This document shows, one piece after another, positions 12,201 to 22,918 of a stretch of DNA of 64,000 nt (position 1 is the stretch's first letter; each line of letters starts with the position of its first letter). A model generated the notes under the pieces. It saw only the letters and a list, made by a program, of their open reading frames with translations, searched no databases and was not told the DNA's origin. Position numbers and translations under genes: made by a program. The stretch lies in the NCBI RefSeq assembly GCF_002575655.3, contig NC_053038.3:145654885-145718884 (forward strand), in the 5' to 3' direction. Origin of the DNA: Aegilops tauschii subsp. strangulata (taxonomy: Eukaryota; Streptophyta; Magnoliopsida; Poales; Poaceae).

Positions 12201-12585
12201 CCAAGAGCGTCATAAAAGAAGACCGGTATTTCACCACCATGATTATACCCGAAGCCAAATCCAAGATCGCAGGCGCGAACGTCACCACGAAAAATGAGCC
12301 ATGGGTACTGGCTTCCCAAGTGGACCAATGCTTCTTCATTACTGACCCGTCAAAGCCCAGTCGTGTTGTGGTGAGGAGAGGCAAAAGGAAGATCACAGAA
12401 TGGATGGAGTCGCCAATGAGCAGGACTTCGACAAGTACGGCGACCCGAAGATGGAACATGACGATGGCGATGAAGTATCAGCATACACCACAAGAAGAAG
12501 CAGGACCACCCTACCTAAAGGATGTCCGTTCAAGAGAAGAACTCCATTTACTAAAAATAAGGGCAAGAAGATTGTGAACAGATAG
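9218..12585 (+). pseudogene. TNP2-type CACTA transposase
   Basis: ATG at 9218, next to an acceptor-like CAG. The N-terminus carries the cysteine-rich transposase-associated domain (RCPCRRCKLKS, then VRDHLLLRGFM). The Transposase_21 region follows: CPVCGVTRYKK, DGVNPFGSQRSTHSTWP, WLCMKRKYIHMS, GPKQPGNDINLYL, GCVRCMDD, PHSLDVMHITKNV. The DUF4218-like part (HDCHVLMTQILPV) is cut short near 11697 and the DUF4216 part (RYYRRI, then EIWELSYAGEKVP and MFRVRWAKSV) follows. Stops in frame lie at 9362, 10999, 11203, 11695, 11909 and 12140. Frameshifts lie near 10415, 11700 and 12390. An internal deletion at about 11697 removed the segment between the two DUFs. TNP2 catalyses excision and integration at the CACTA ends; this copy cannot. 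Confidence 0.9.
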
Positions 12586-12739
12586 CTAGCTAAGATCGAT
12601 TGTATTTAAATTGTAGCCTTCATTTCTCGATTGTATTTCATGGGCACTTTTTGAACTCATGAATATTTTTAAATTTCATGGACACTCGATCTGGATCCCC
12701 CTCCATCTCGATCGCTATCCCACCTCGCCAGATCCGGTC

Positions 12740-12948
12740 CCCCTCACCGCCGAGCACCCCCCGCACCCTCTACCCCGCTCCACCGGCCGCCGCCGCCGAC
12801 CCCCCGCACCCTCCCCCGCTCCACCGACGACCCACCGCATCCTCCCCTGCTCCACCGCCGTCGACGACCCACCGCACCCTCCCCGGCCCGCTCCACCGCC
12901 GCCGACGACCCCCCGCACCCTCCCCAGCCCGCTCCACCGTCACAAATG
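12740..12948. repeat. GC-rich minisatellite downstream of the transposase
   Basis: Four to five degenerate units of about 38-42 bp, each with GCTCCACCG, a CCGCCGACGACC-like core and CCGCACCCTCCCC. Long open frames across it on both strands come from repeat composition and are not genes. Confidence 0.75.
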
Positions 12949-12949
12949 A

Positions 12950-13180
12950 ATGCAACTAAAATTGCAAAAAAACCAAATTTGATTATATTTTCAAATAACA
13001 AATTTGATGATTTTTTCAAATAATAAATTTGATGATATTTTTTCATATTTATAAATATTTTCAAATAACAAATTTGATGATATTTTTTAAAAAAATTATT
13101 ACTGTTTTTATAAAAAATTATTACGGTTTCATATTCATATTCATTTTCTAAAAAATTATTAGATGCAACAAAAAAAATTA
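12950..13180. other. A/T-rich spacer
   Basis: Short repeated phrases such as CAAATAACAAATTTGATGAT and TTTTTAAAAAAATTATTA. No gene. Confidence 0.6.
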
Positions 13181-13366
13181 CTTATGGCGCACCTCTGGCT
13201 GGTGCACCATTGCTATAGAAAAAAAATTACTTATGGCGCACCTCTGGCTGGTGCGCCATTGCTATATAAAAAAGATTACTAATGGCGCACCTCTGGCTGG
13301 TGCGCCATTGCTATATAAAAAAACATTCTAATGGCGCACCGCTTCGGGGTGCGCCATTAGTAAGTT
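13181..13366. repeat. Internal copy of the CACTA subterminal palindromic array
   Basis: Four units of CTTATGGCGCACCTCTGGCT plus GGTGCGCCATTGCTATA, the last ending GGGGTGCGCCATTAGTA. The core GGCGCACC/GGTGCGCC is the same as in the two terminal arrays, yet this block lies about 5 kb from the nearest end. It may mark a nested or fused second CACTA end, or an internal duplication. Confidence 0.85.
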
Positions 13367-13372
13367 TCCCCC

Positions 13373-13797
13373 TAGCTAATTCCTCCCTCTCCCTCGCCAG
13401 TTCCCCTTCGTCCCTCTCCCTCGCCAGTCCACCGTCCGCTCCCAATCCGCGCCCCCGCCGCCTCCCTCTCCCCCCTTCCTCCCCTCCGACCCCACCCCAC
13501 TCTCGCCGGAGCAGCGCCGCAGGGCCGACACCAACCTCACCCTCGCCCGCGCGCGCCGCAACCTCCGCCTCGCCGAGTCCGGAGCTGCTCGTGGAGGAGA
13601 CGTGGCTGGATCGGAGGCGCTCTCCGGGGAGCTGCTCAAGCCCTACGTGCTCGACCTCTGCCGCTTCGTCGCCCTCGAGCGCCTGCACGCCAAGGTGCCC
13701 GTCTACCCGCCTCCCCACCTCGTCTTCCACGCGCTCCTCACCAGGAAATTCGCCGCCATCCTGCAGCAAACGCAGCCTGCAAATGCCTCGCTAGTAT
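13373..13797 (+). pseudogene. Unidentified GC-rich exon-like segment, possibly captured host sequence
   Basis: This stretch is strongly GC-rich, unlike everything around it. One plus-strand frame stays open from about 13510 to a TAG at 13795. It has codon-like composition and includes LLKPYVLDLCRFVALERL followed by a proline-rich stretch and LVFHALLTRKFAAIL. An upstream proline/serine-rich part resembles a GC-rich 5' UTR or transit region of a cereal gene. It is followed directly by A/T-rich, intron-like sequence. I do not recognise the protein. CACTA elements of grasses often carry captured gene pieces, which is the inference here; there is no ATG in the open frame that I would defend. Confidence 0.4.
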
Positions 13798-15957
13798 AGG
13801 CAATTAAAATCCTTGCTGTTTTCATCCTGTTCTTAGCTCTGTACTTTCCAGTTGTGCAAATTTTAGGACTTGTTGGGTGAATTTTAGGCATATGTGTTGT
13901 AATTCAGATGTTTACAAATTTAGTGCCACACTGAGCTTTTGATCCACCATCACCAAGTTCAGTAAATCTTAACTCTTAATGTCAGATTGTTAATTCTGAA
14001 AATGTAATTTCTGGAGTACATGTGGAGTAGTAGGATCTGAAGATTTTGTGTATCTAGATGTCGTTGCTGGAGTACACCATCTACCAAAGTCACTACAATC
14101 AAGAGTACACAAATTCTAGATATGCACCCTGTTCCTCTTAATTCTGAAACACAACCTGTTAGTTGCTACTCCATCTAACAGTGCTGCCACCATGTTCCTG
14201 TCCTGTTAATCAAGAGTGCTACTCCATCTAACTGTCATAAGGGATTATGGTGAATTTGCAATGCAATGCCAGTACTACACCTGACGATTTGCAATGCCAG
14301 TGTGAATTTGCAGTGCAAAAAAATTGCCAGGTCTGCACAATTGTTGTTCTAGTTACTTTTGAAACAAGGAGAGCTTTAATGTTGACTAGCATGCTGATAA
14401 ATTATGAGAAATTAAAGTTTCTCAGATATGCCAGCAAGAAAATTCCTGTTGTTAAATTCACTGAAAATTCAGTTAATTTGGCTTTACTGAAAACCTTACT
14501 GAAACTAAATTCAGTTAGCTGGGTCATCTTCCACTTGAGAGAATGGAATGATATCAGTGGCAATTATTTCCTATGATATGATGCAGCAGTAGTAGTAGTA
14601 TATTGTGCTTAGGGCATGAATCATATGCAGCAGTAGTAGTAGTATTTTGTGATGAGGTTGGAGATTATGACCCCCAAACTAAATCTCCTAGGACCACAAA
14701 TCATACCATCTCATCCATATAAGAAGCTTGAACAGCACCTTAACAATGAGGCACTACTAATTGGGCGGCTGTTTCCTCCCCAAAAGAAGGCATCTGTGTG
14801 TTGCTTCTCAACCCTGGTGCCTTGCAGGTGAGATCACCGGCTTTACAGCTTTGTCTTGCTGCATAGGAAAGGTATTTTGCAGTGCTCAAGCAAAGTGAGG
14901 ATAGTTTTTGCACAACAGCTGAATGTAACTGAATTTTTGAACACATGAATTGTAGATGGTTTCAGTTAACTAAGATTGGCAGAATATCTTGTTTCAAATA
15001 TAGCCTATGCATGTCTTGTTTTCTGGTTATGGATATTGTATAGTACTGCATATCTTTTTTTTTGTAATATAATGCTTACCAAAGGTTTCAATATTTTGCT
15101 GTTACCATTGTTCTTTGAGCATAATTCTTTTTCATTTCCTACTATCCTTATTCTAATTCTCTTAAATTGCTATGTTGTGTGTAATAGAATTAGATCTTGG
15201 ATCTGCTAGTGGACTTTGGGATTTTGTTAGCCAGCTTGGTGACTCCAGATTTTTTTGTGATCTGTGGCTGGCATCTAGACAGCACACACATATATACAGA
15301 GGCACATTGCGAATCACAGACAGCAGAGCACACGCACATGACACATGTATCAGTAGAGTAATTTGTACAGTCACACCAACTGTTTGTAAAATTGCAGTAT
15401 TGAAGATGTGTATTTTCCATTTTGAAGCTGGAAATAAACTGCCAAAACTGAAAGAAATGGGAGTGTTGAAGATATGCTAGTGGTGAATTTTAGTAGTAGA
15501 CTAAAATAAATTTTAGAATGACTGAATGTATGCAGCCTGCAGTAGTGTAGCTGTACCAAAATCACATCTGCCCTAATGTATGCAGTCATGTTTTTATGCC
15601 ATTCTGACTTGTCCACAGGGACGTCTCTACTGTGATGTCTATTTTGTTTCTGCAAAAACCCATTCAGTAGTGTGGGACTGTGGATCATTAGCAAGGAAAC
15701 CGTGCTTTAGTTCAGACTTCAGAGATATTTACCTTTGCTTCAATAGGTAGTTTGCTCACAGTCTAAGTTGAGATGATTTTTTTGGGTGACCTATTAGATC
15801 TGGAATGGAAGCTCACATCAGCTGAGCTGCTTTTTGTCCATATGAAAGCAGAGGACCATATGGTCTGTGGCCTTTTCATCCATATGAAAGTAGAGGCACA
15901 TTGTGGTGCTAGTTTGCTGGGTTTTGTCTCCGACCATAATGTCGTGATGATTTTGCA
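13798..15957. other. A/T-rich interior of the CACTA element, no gene seen
   Basis: Intron-like composition. It holds two copies of an ATGCAGCAGTAGTAGTAGTA motif (near 14581 and 14627) and some CATATGAAAG-type phrases near 15838-15890. No supportable coding region on either strand. Confidence 0.55.
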
Positions 15958-15984
15958 GGTACCCCGAGAGGCCCTTGAGTTTGC

Positions 15985-16108
15985 CGGAATGTCGATTAAC
16001 TTCCGTTCCGGCAAATTCGGGTACTCCATATGTCCTATTTTCAGCAAAGGTCATGCTGAAATTTTCCGTGAATTTTAACATGACTTTGCTAAAAATAGGA
16101 CATATGGG
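15985..16108 (+). repeat. Leader repeat upstream of the second CACTA gene, with a long hairpin
   Basis: Carries GCCGGAATGTCGATTAACTT, CCGTTCCGGCAAATTC and TGTCCTATTTTCAGCAAAGG, matching the leader at 9059-9200. In addition, 16026-16055 and 16079-16107 are near-perfect inverted arms of about 29 bp around a 23-bp loop. RNA from here would fold into a strong stem. Confidence 0.7.
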
Positions 16109-16204
16109 GTACTTGTGACTAATGCATGGGCCGGGGTATCTTAGTACTTAATTAAGTAGGATCAATTGCCCCTTTATTCTTGCTGCATTAAACCATAGGT
16201 GGCA

Positions 16205-16335
16205 ATAGAGCCAAATGATTAGGCCCAAATGATGAAAGCTTAGGCTTTTAGGGTCCCTTGGCGTCGACAAACCCAAAATGATAAAAGCTTAGCTTTTAGG
16301 ATGCCTCTCGGTGTCGACAAACCCTAAATGATGAG
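16205..16335 (+). repeat. Short tandem leader repeat before the second CACTA gene
   Basis: Two to three units of about 55 bp with AAATGATGAAAGCTTAGG, TTTTAGG and GGTGTCGACAAACCC. It is followed by a pyrimidine-rich run and TATTTAG, a plausible splice acceptor, eight bases before the ATG at 16404. Confidence 0.65.
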
Positions 16336-16403
16336 ACCATGATCTTGTTCCTTGACAATAACCAACTTTTTGACCAAATTTTTTTCCTATTTAGAGCAAA
16401 ACA

Positions 16404-19400
16404 TGGCCCACAACAATGAGGCCGGCGGTTCGGGCGGCAAGCAATTCTGGGAGCTGTCCCAGGAGCTGGAGGAAGAACCTCACCGCTATGAGGACGCCGC
16501 GGAAGAGACCGATCCTGACTACACAACCCCTAGTGGCATCGGGGATGACACCACTGATGGTGCCACCGAGGATGCCACCACTATGATGGCAGCGCACGCA
16601 CAGATGGCAGCCAACCGAAGAGGCAACGGAAGGACAGGCGCTCGAGCGTGCTCGGCACCGTCAAGGATGAATTTACTGAAGTGAACTCCGACGGGCATCC
16701 AACGGCGCCCAAACAAGTAGTCAAGGGGTACTCGGTTCAGCTCGGGTGCATTCTCCGGAGGACCGTCTCGATCAACACCAAGAACCTAAGGCATAAGGAC
16801 CGAGGGAATTTGCGCAGCCTCCTCTTCACGAAGCTGCACGAACGATACAAGTTCCCCGCTGAGTTTGCAAACACACGCCTCTCAGGGAATAAAGTGAACA
16901 GTGCCGCCCTCATGAGGATGAGCACGGCCCTGTCTCCATGGAGAAGCACAGTGAAGGCAATGATTGAAAAAGGTGATAGTTATGAGAAGATCAAGGCGAA
17001 ATATCCTTTGATGAGCGAAGATGACTACAAGGAGTTCAAGATCAAGTGCGAGAGCAGCGCAACCTCCGAATCAAGTTAGTGGGGGAAAGAAATGCGGCAG
17101 TTGAACTTAGGGGTCCACCAACTCGGTCCCGGCGGTTACAGAGTGGCGGAGCCTATATGGGACAAGGAGGACGCGGAGCGTGGCGAGCAAGGCCTACCGC
17201 CCCGCTTCGAGAAATTCCGTGACAAGCAGACCAGGAACTTTGTCAGGGCCCGGTACAAGGAGGACCCGGTAACAAAGGAGCTTACCACGGATCCGAAGAC
17301 CAGGGCGCTTGAGCTTGTTCTGGTATGGAATACACCCCCGCGTAATTAGCTCCATATGGTTGCATTCTACTTAATGAAGCCAAATGTCTAAATGGTTCAC
17401 ATTCCTTCCGCAGGAGGCTGAAAGCAGTAGCGCGGGGTCATCTCAGAGCTCCCCTTTCGACACCCCTTTAAATAGGGCATTGAACGTAATGAAAAACAAA
17501 GATAAGCTCAGTAAGCTGTCGTCAGCTGGTCGTGTGGCCCGCAATGGCTTGTCCACAAAATGGTCGTCATACTATACCGCTGGTGGGCGAAAGGAGAAAA
17601 AGACCAGCTCGGAAAGCCAGTCGCGCGAGGTTCAAGAACTCAAGGCACAAGTGGCGCAGATTCCGGAGATTGTCCAAGAGCAAGTGCAACAACAACTGGG
17701 AACGACGCTCACCGCCATTGTGCCTACCTTGATTCAGGGGCTGATGACGTGGATTGCGGGTGGCCAACAGGGGCCTCCCCCAGTTCCCAGCTTCACGGCC
17801 AGCAACTCGCACAACACGCAGGCGGCGCCATTGGTGTCTCCGGCGGAGGCGGTATTCGTGTCTCCGGCGCCGGCACGGGCATTGGAGCTTAATGCACCCG
17901 GGTGTACGCCGGCCGGCACCTCGCCAGCAAGCGGCCCCTCCGTCAGTTGCACGCCCGCCGTTGGCGGTGCCTCAACATTAGCCGAGCTCGACGGCATCAT
18001 GGTAACTAAGCCTCTCGGCCGATGACTTCATCTCCTTTCCTTTGACTGGGCATCCCTGACGCCCTACATGTTTTCGCAGGGCGCCGCCGACGTTCCTTGC
18101 ACTCTCCTGCACTTCGTGGGCGGCGAGTTGGTCGATGTCGCCAAGGGCAGAATCGTTCAACCGGGCAACCGCGTGTTCCACGGTAATCCGATGCCACCCA
18201 CCTTGTATAGGGTTGAACTGGTTCGGGTGCTGCCAGGCTGCGACGAGTTGTTACCTCTGATTCGACCCGCTGGGGCCGACGTAGATGATGTGATGACCCC
18301 CAGCGCCTGCGTAAGCTGGCCCCTGCTTTGGCCGAAGAGCCAGATTCGTTTGGGGGCGGGGGACACCACCCCATAGACAAGACCGCCAGTCGTGCAAGCG
18401 CCAAGCCATGGCAAGAGCGCCGCAACGCTACCGTACATGCCAGACATCCCTATGGCACAGGATCCGGACATGCATATGGCACAGGATTCGGACGACGACG
18501 ACGGTACATTTTCCAACGTCGATAAGTACTTTACCGAACATGGGTACGGTGACGAGTTCTGCGGGCCTCCTTCTCAAGAACCCAACCCTGAAAAAGACGA
18601 CCGCGATCTAGCTAGTACGGCGGAGAAACCCAATTGCAACAGGCATCGTCTGGCGTTCAGTTCTCAGGAGACGCCTCCAGCTGCCGCCTTCACCGAGCCT
18701 CAGATAGCTGAGGTGCGAAATATTATCAGCCCCAACACGCTCAAGAAGGCAGTCTGTGAGCAGAACTCGATCCCATTACAACAGATCAGGAAGAAGGGAC
18801 GGAAACGAAAGACTAACAAGGGCGCCAGTGCAAGCCAGTCGGCACCGAATATGATCCGTGCTCAGGACGGGCCACCTTCACCTAAGGATATCTCGAGGAG
18901 GGTGCATGTGGCGGGTAGGGCGATGCTACCGACAAATATGCTCAATGCTGCAACCGGTGCTATGCGGAGTCTGCATGACAATGTTCTTTCTTTGGAAAAG
19001 CGGCGTCTCAGAGAGAATGATGTGGCATACCCAGTTTTCGTGGCCAAGGTGCCAGAGGGCAAGGGCTTTGTGGATAGCGCCGTCGGGGGTACGATCGTCC
19101 TGCGGTTTGATGACATCTTTGCCATGTTTAACCTTCATCGGCTGCACTACACCTTTGTTCGGCTGTTTTCGCTGAGTATGGAGATGCAGATCATTAGAGA
19201 CAAGACCCCGGACATTGTGATAGTCGACCCCTTCTACATGCGTGCCAAGATCTTGGGCAGCGCTGGGGACCGGCAAGTCGCGAGTTCACACCTCGAAGGT
19301 GTCATTCTGGTAAACCCAGATAAGGATAACTTCCTCGTGCCTTACTTTCCCTTGTAAGTCATCCCCAAACCGCCCCGAAACATATGATTTCTTAGATTTC

Positions 19401-19999
19401 GATCATTCTTTTTTTTTCTAACATTCCGTGTTCTGTGCAGTGACACACATTGCACACTCATCCTCTTAAGCCCGAAATATTCCATGGCCACGTATTTCGA
19501 CCTGGACTGTGAATCCAAGATAGACTACACAAATATCAAGAAAGTTCTTGATGATGCTCTTCCCGGCTACGCCGCATCTGGAGGTACCTTTAAGAGGCCA
19601 GCTCGTAGGTACGGCAGGCACGTGTTCACCCACAATACGACGTTCCCCTGCGTCAAGCAGCCGCCTGGCGGTCAGAAGGATGCCTACTACGCCCTCCATC
19701 ACATGTGGACGATCGTACGGGACCATAATCAACTTCTGCTACCAAATAATCTCAAAGATTGGGCCGCAAGCTTGGCGGCAATCCAGGACGCGGACATCCA
19801 ACAAGAATTCTTTCGTATCCAGTCGGACTTTGCAGAAATCATCCATCAAGATGTCCTTCGTGCCTCGGGGCAGTTCTACGTCAAATATCAACCGTCCAAC
19901 AGTGAGATAGACACAACGCTACAAATGCAGGCTGACAACGCCCGCGACTTCATGACCATCACGACAGACGGCGGCTTCATCCACACTCCGGTCCCATGA
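16404..19999 (+). pseudogene. Second CACTA gene (TnpA-like) with Ulp1-like C-terminus, four exons
   Basis: I read exons at 16404-17322, 17414-18001, 18080-19353 and 19441-19999. All three introns (91, 78 and 87 bp) have GT-AG ends, and joining them keeps one frame. Exon 1 has an acidic N-terminus, then a Transposase_24-like region (STALSPWRSTVKAMIEKG, then WGKEMRQLNLGVHQLGPGGY). Exon 2 holds a coiled coil near 17620-17720 and a Pro/Ala/Ser-rich linker. Exon 3 has a small globular part (TLLHFVGGELVDVAKGRI) and a basic stretch KKGRKRKTNKG. Exons 3-4 look like a Ulp1 (C48) fold: histidine in THCTLI (19448), aspartate in YFDLD (19499) and glutamine in KQPPGG (19658). Aspartate (19679) stands where the cysteine should be. 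Defects: a frameshift near 16620 and TAG at 17077 and 18374. Confidence 0.72.
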
Positions 20000-20244
20000 G
20001 TCGAGTCGAAAGTAGTGATGCTATGTGTAGTTCTGAAACATTGATTAGCTCATGTTGTAATTAAACTTTAATGAACTTGTATGTCTCTTTGGTTTGGACA
20101 GTCGTTCAACTTAGATGTAATCGATGCTATTTATTAGTAGGACCATGAATCGTGCTATTAATGTCTTGCTTATCTATTCCGATCCTTTTGTTGCATACTT
20201 ATATATTGCTTACGTATTGTCTGTTGTTTGGCTAGTGCATAGAG
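20000..20244 (+). other. Spacer between the second and third CACTA ORFs
   Basis: T-rich, no gene. Probably 3' UTR of the second gene and leader of the small ORF. Confidence 0.5.
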
Positions 20245-20499
20245 ATGCCGTCGTATGTCGTGTACAAGGGTAAGGTTCCCGGAGTCTACGACGACTGGGA
20301 GGAGTGTCGGAGACAGGTTCACCGTTTCAGCGGTAACAGTTACAAAGGGTACACCACTAGGGCGGAGGCGGGATCTAGATACGCGCGCTATCTAGCGGGA
20401 GAGAGGAGGGAGTGTTGGAGGAACCGGATGAAGACCAGTTTCATCGCGATGATGCTCATCGTGATGACCGCAGCTCTCTTCTATGTGATGGTAGTTTAG
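20245..20499 (+). CDS. Small protein: RNase H1-type hybrid-binding domain plus membrane helix
   Basis: 84 residues from ATG 20245 to TAG 20497-20499, without defects. Residues 3-50 match the RNase H1 N-terminal / caulimovirus viroplasmin-like family. Seen are YVVYKGKVPGVYDDWEEC, a Q-V-H-F core, NSYKGYTTRAEA and an aromatic near the end. In RNase H1 this fold binds RNA-DNA hybrids or double-stranded RNA. After a basic stretch (GERRECWRNRMK) residues 66-84 are hydrophobic (FIAMMLIVMTAALFYVMVV), fitting a C-terminal membrane anchor. There is no RNase H catalytic domain. It lies downstream of the second CACTA gene in the same orientation, 245 bp away. It is the only intact, recognisable protein in the element. 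Expression is unproven; the domain call is firm, the role unknown. Confidence 0.75.
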   Translation: MPSYVVYKGKVPGVYDDWEECRRQVHRFSGNSYKGYTTRAEAGSRYARYLAGERRECWRNRMKTSFIAMMLIVMTAALFYVMVV

Positions 20500-20748
20500 A
20501 TGATCGATATCGACTTGTAATGTGAAGACAAACTCGCTACTCGTGGTCTCGAGACTTGTAATGTTCTATCTTTGTTCGGTCTTTTGAATTCGGAGACTAA
20601 TATGATGAATTGTATTCGGAGACTAATCTTCTATTGTATTCGATGAATTTGCCATTGCTGTGTGGTGCTGTCTATATTCTGTCCAATAATATATTTTGTA
20701 ATATGTGCAAATATCAGAAAAGAAAAAACAAATAATCCCTAATATACA
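20500..20748. other. Non-coding stretch before the right array
   Basis: A/T-rich with repeated TATTCGGAGACTAAT phrases near 20589 and 20617. No gene. Confidence 0.5.
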
Positions 20749-21042
20749 TACTAATGGCGCATCACCCCAACGTGCCATTAGTATGCCAAAGGATACTAAT
20801 GGCGCATCACCCCACAGTGCGCCATTAGTATGGCAAAGCACATGGGTATATATGGCCCCCTGGGAGGCATACTAATGGCGCATGGTGGGATATACTAATG
20901 GCGCACGGCTTGATGCGCCATTAGTATCCCAGATACTTATGGCGCACCAGTGGTGCACCATTAGTATTTAATACTAGTGGCGTGGTACTAGTGGCGCATC
21001 AGTAGTGCGCCATTAGTAGGCAAAACTGGTGCGCCACTAGTA
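20749..21042. repeat. Right subterminal palindromic array
   Basis: Units of ACTAATGGCGCATC or ACTAATGGCGCACC paired with GTGCGCCATTAGTAT, the mirror of the left array. They end close to the right terminal repeat. Confidence 0.87.
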
Positions 21043-21060
21043 GGCCTTTTCCTAGTAGTG
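21043..21060 (-). repeat. Right terminal inverted repeat of the CACTA element
   Basis: Ends CCTTTTCCTAGTAGTG. The next three bases, ATA, are the target duplication copy. Confidence 0.93.
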
Positions 21061-22918
21061 ATAGGCACAACAATATTGCTATTTTCCACAATCAGGACAA
21101 TGTTGAGATTATTGATCATGCAGGTAAAGCTGCCATTTTATGGGACTCTTTCAAAAAGAGGTTGGGGCATTCAGAGGGCCATCAAATGCATTTGATCTAC
21201 CTCAGCTATATGACCAAAATATCAACCCTGAACTTTTCCAAGAATTGGAGATTCCTTTGTGTCATGAGGAAATAAATGAAGTGGTTAAGAATTTGCCATC
21301 AGATAAATCTCCAGGGCCAGATGGTTTTAACCATGAGTTTCTGAATTCCTGTTGTCTTATTCATGCTTTTCATGCAGGGTCTGTGGATATTGAAAGCATT
21401 AACTCATCCTTCATTACACTCATACCAAAGAAAGAAGTACCAAGGTGCCCAAATGATTTTAGACCAACATATCTCCTAAATGGGATTTTAAAAATCATCA
21501 CCAAGCTGCTAGCCAACATATTACAAAAGATCATCTTGCAGTTGATCCACATCGACCAGTATGAGTTTCTTAAAGGCAGGGTTATCCAAGTCTGCTTGGA
21601 TTTATCTTTTGAATATTTGCACCAATGCTACAAATCAAAGAAAGAAATCTTAATCCTCAAGCTGGATTTTGAAAAAGCTTTTGACACAATTGAACACCAA
21701 GCTATCATTGATATTTTAAGAGCAAAAGGTTTTGGGGAGAAGTGTATCTCATGGATCAAAATGCTCTTCAAGTTTGCATCCTCCTCTGTGCTTCTTAATG
21801 GGGTACCATGAAAATATTTCTATTGCAGGAGAGGTGTGAGACAAGGTGACCCCCCTATCACCTCTTCTGTTTGTTCTAGCTGCTGATCTACTACAGACTA
21901 TCCTAAATAAGACAATGTCACAAGGACTTATATCATCACCTCTTCAGGTTTAGAGCAACCCTGACTTTCTAGTGGTACAGTATGCTGATGACACCTTGGT
22001 TTTAATTCAAGCAGACACAACGCAACTTCTTTGCCTTAAGGCACTTCTCAACACCTTTGCTACTGCTACAGGACTCAAAGTTAACTATCTGAAGTCTGCT
22101 ATGATTCCTCTAAACATTTCTGAAGACAGAGTCCACTTATTTTCTGGCCTGCTTAATTGTTCTAGAGGCAGTTTGCCATTCACATACCTTGGTATGCCAC
22201 TAGGTTTATATAAGCCATCTGTGGAGCAGTGCCTTCCTTTGGTTGATAGAATTGCAAAAAAGATAGCAAGGCTTGCAATCTTCATGACAACAGTAGGACG
22301 ACTTCTCTTGGTTAAATCAGTGCTGGCATCCTTGACTATTTTTTTCATGAGCTGCATTGATGTTCCTATTACAATCAAACAACAAGTCATTAAATAACTA
22401 AGGCACTGTTTGTGGAGAGGATCAGATTTGGAGGAGAAAAGACCAGCTTCTGTTGCTTGGACCACTGTTTGCAAACCTAAGGAACAAGGGGGCCTAGGAG
22501 TCAAGGATATCTTTCTACACAATAAAACTCTCATGCTAAAAAACCTCCACAAATTCTTCAACAGACATGATATTCTGATGGACAATTACCAGGAATACAA
22601 CAAGTGGGGTCCTTCTGGTGGAAAGCAAATACACAGCTACTCAATGAATACAAATCAATAGCTAAATGTAATGTGGGGGATGGTAAAACTGCATTTTTTG
22701 GACTGATCTTTGGGCTGACTCCACAATGGAGAGAAAATTCCCACACCTGTACTCTTTTGTTGTGGACCAAGAGCTGACAGTTCACAGGGTCATAACGACT
22801 AAGTTTTTGGAGGATTTGTTCCAGTTACCATTGTCCACTCAAGCTTATGATGAGTTTCTGCAGATGGAGGATATTTGTATCTCTTTGAGGCATTCTGAGT
22901 TCTTCACATGTACTGATA
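21061..22918 (+). pseudogene. LINE ORF2 middle: reverse transcriptase
   Basis: Continues ORF2 from 8294. Non-LTR reverse transcriptase motifs appear in order: [35 protein letters not shown], motif [25 protein letters not shown], motif C QYADDTLV (21975 onward), then LPFTYLGMPLG. The catalytic aspartates are present. Breaks: TGA near 21809 where a glycine codon is expected, a frameshift near 21850, TAA at 22395, and shifts after 22660. The thumb and connection part runs to 22918, where the large LTR element begins. It would copy LINE RNA at the nicked target; this copy is inactive. Confidence 0.9.

Larger units (their letters stand above)
8295..21060 (+). mobile_element. CACTA (En/Spm) DNA transposon, 12.8 kb
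   Basis: The ends are inverted: CACTACTAGGAAAAGG at 8295 and its complement CCTTTTCCTAGTAGTG ending at 21060. The 3-bp duplication is GTA (8292-8294) and ATA (21061-21063), one mismatch. Removing the element plus one copy restores the LINE ORF2 reading frame across the site. Arrays of the palindromic motif GGCGCACC/GGTGCGCC lie inside both ends, as in other CACTA elements where the second gene product binds subterminal repeats. The element carries a TNP2 transposase, a multi-exon second gene and a small third ORF, all on the plus strand. The transposase is dead, so any movement would need help in trans. Confidence 0.95.

Noticed and set aside
12659..12959. Proline/histidine-rich open frames as a protein
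   Set aside because: They arise from a GC-rich minisatellite and are open on both strands.
13311..13769. Minus-strand open frame opposite the GC-rich segment
   Set aside because: Gly/Glu/Arg-rich shadow of the plus-strand composition, with no recognisable motif.
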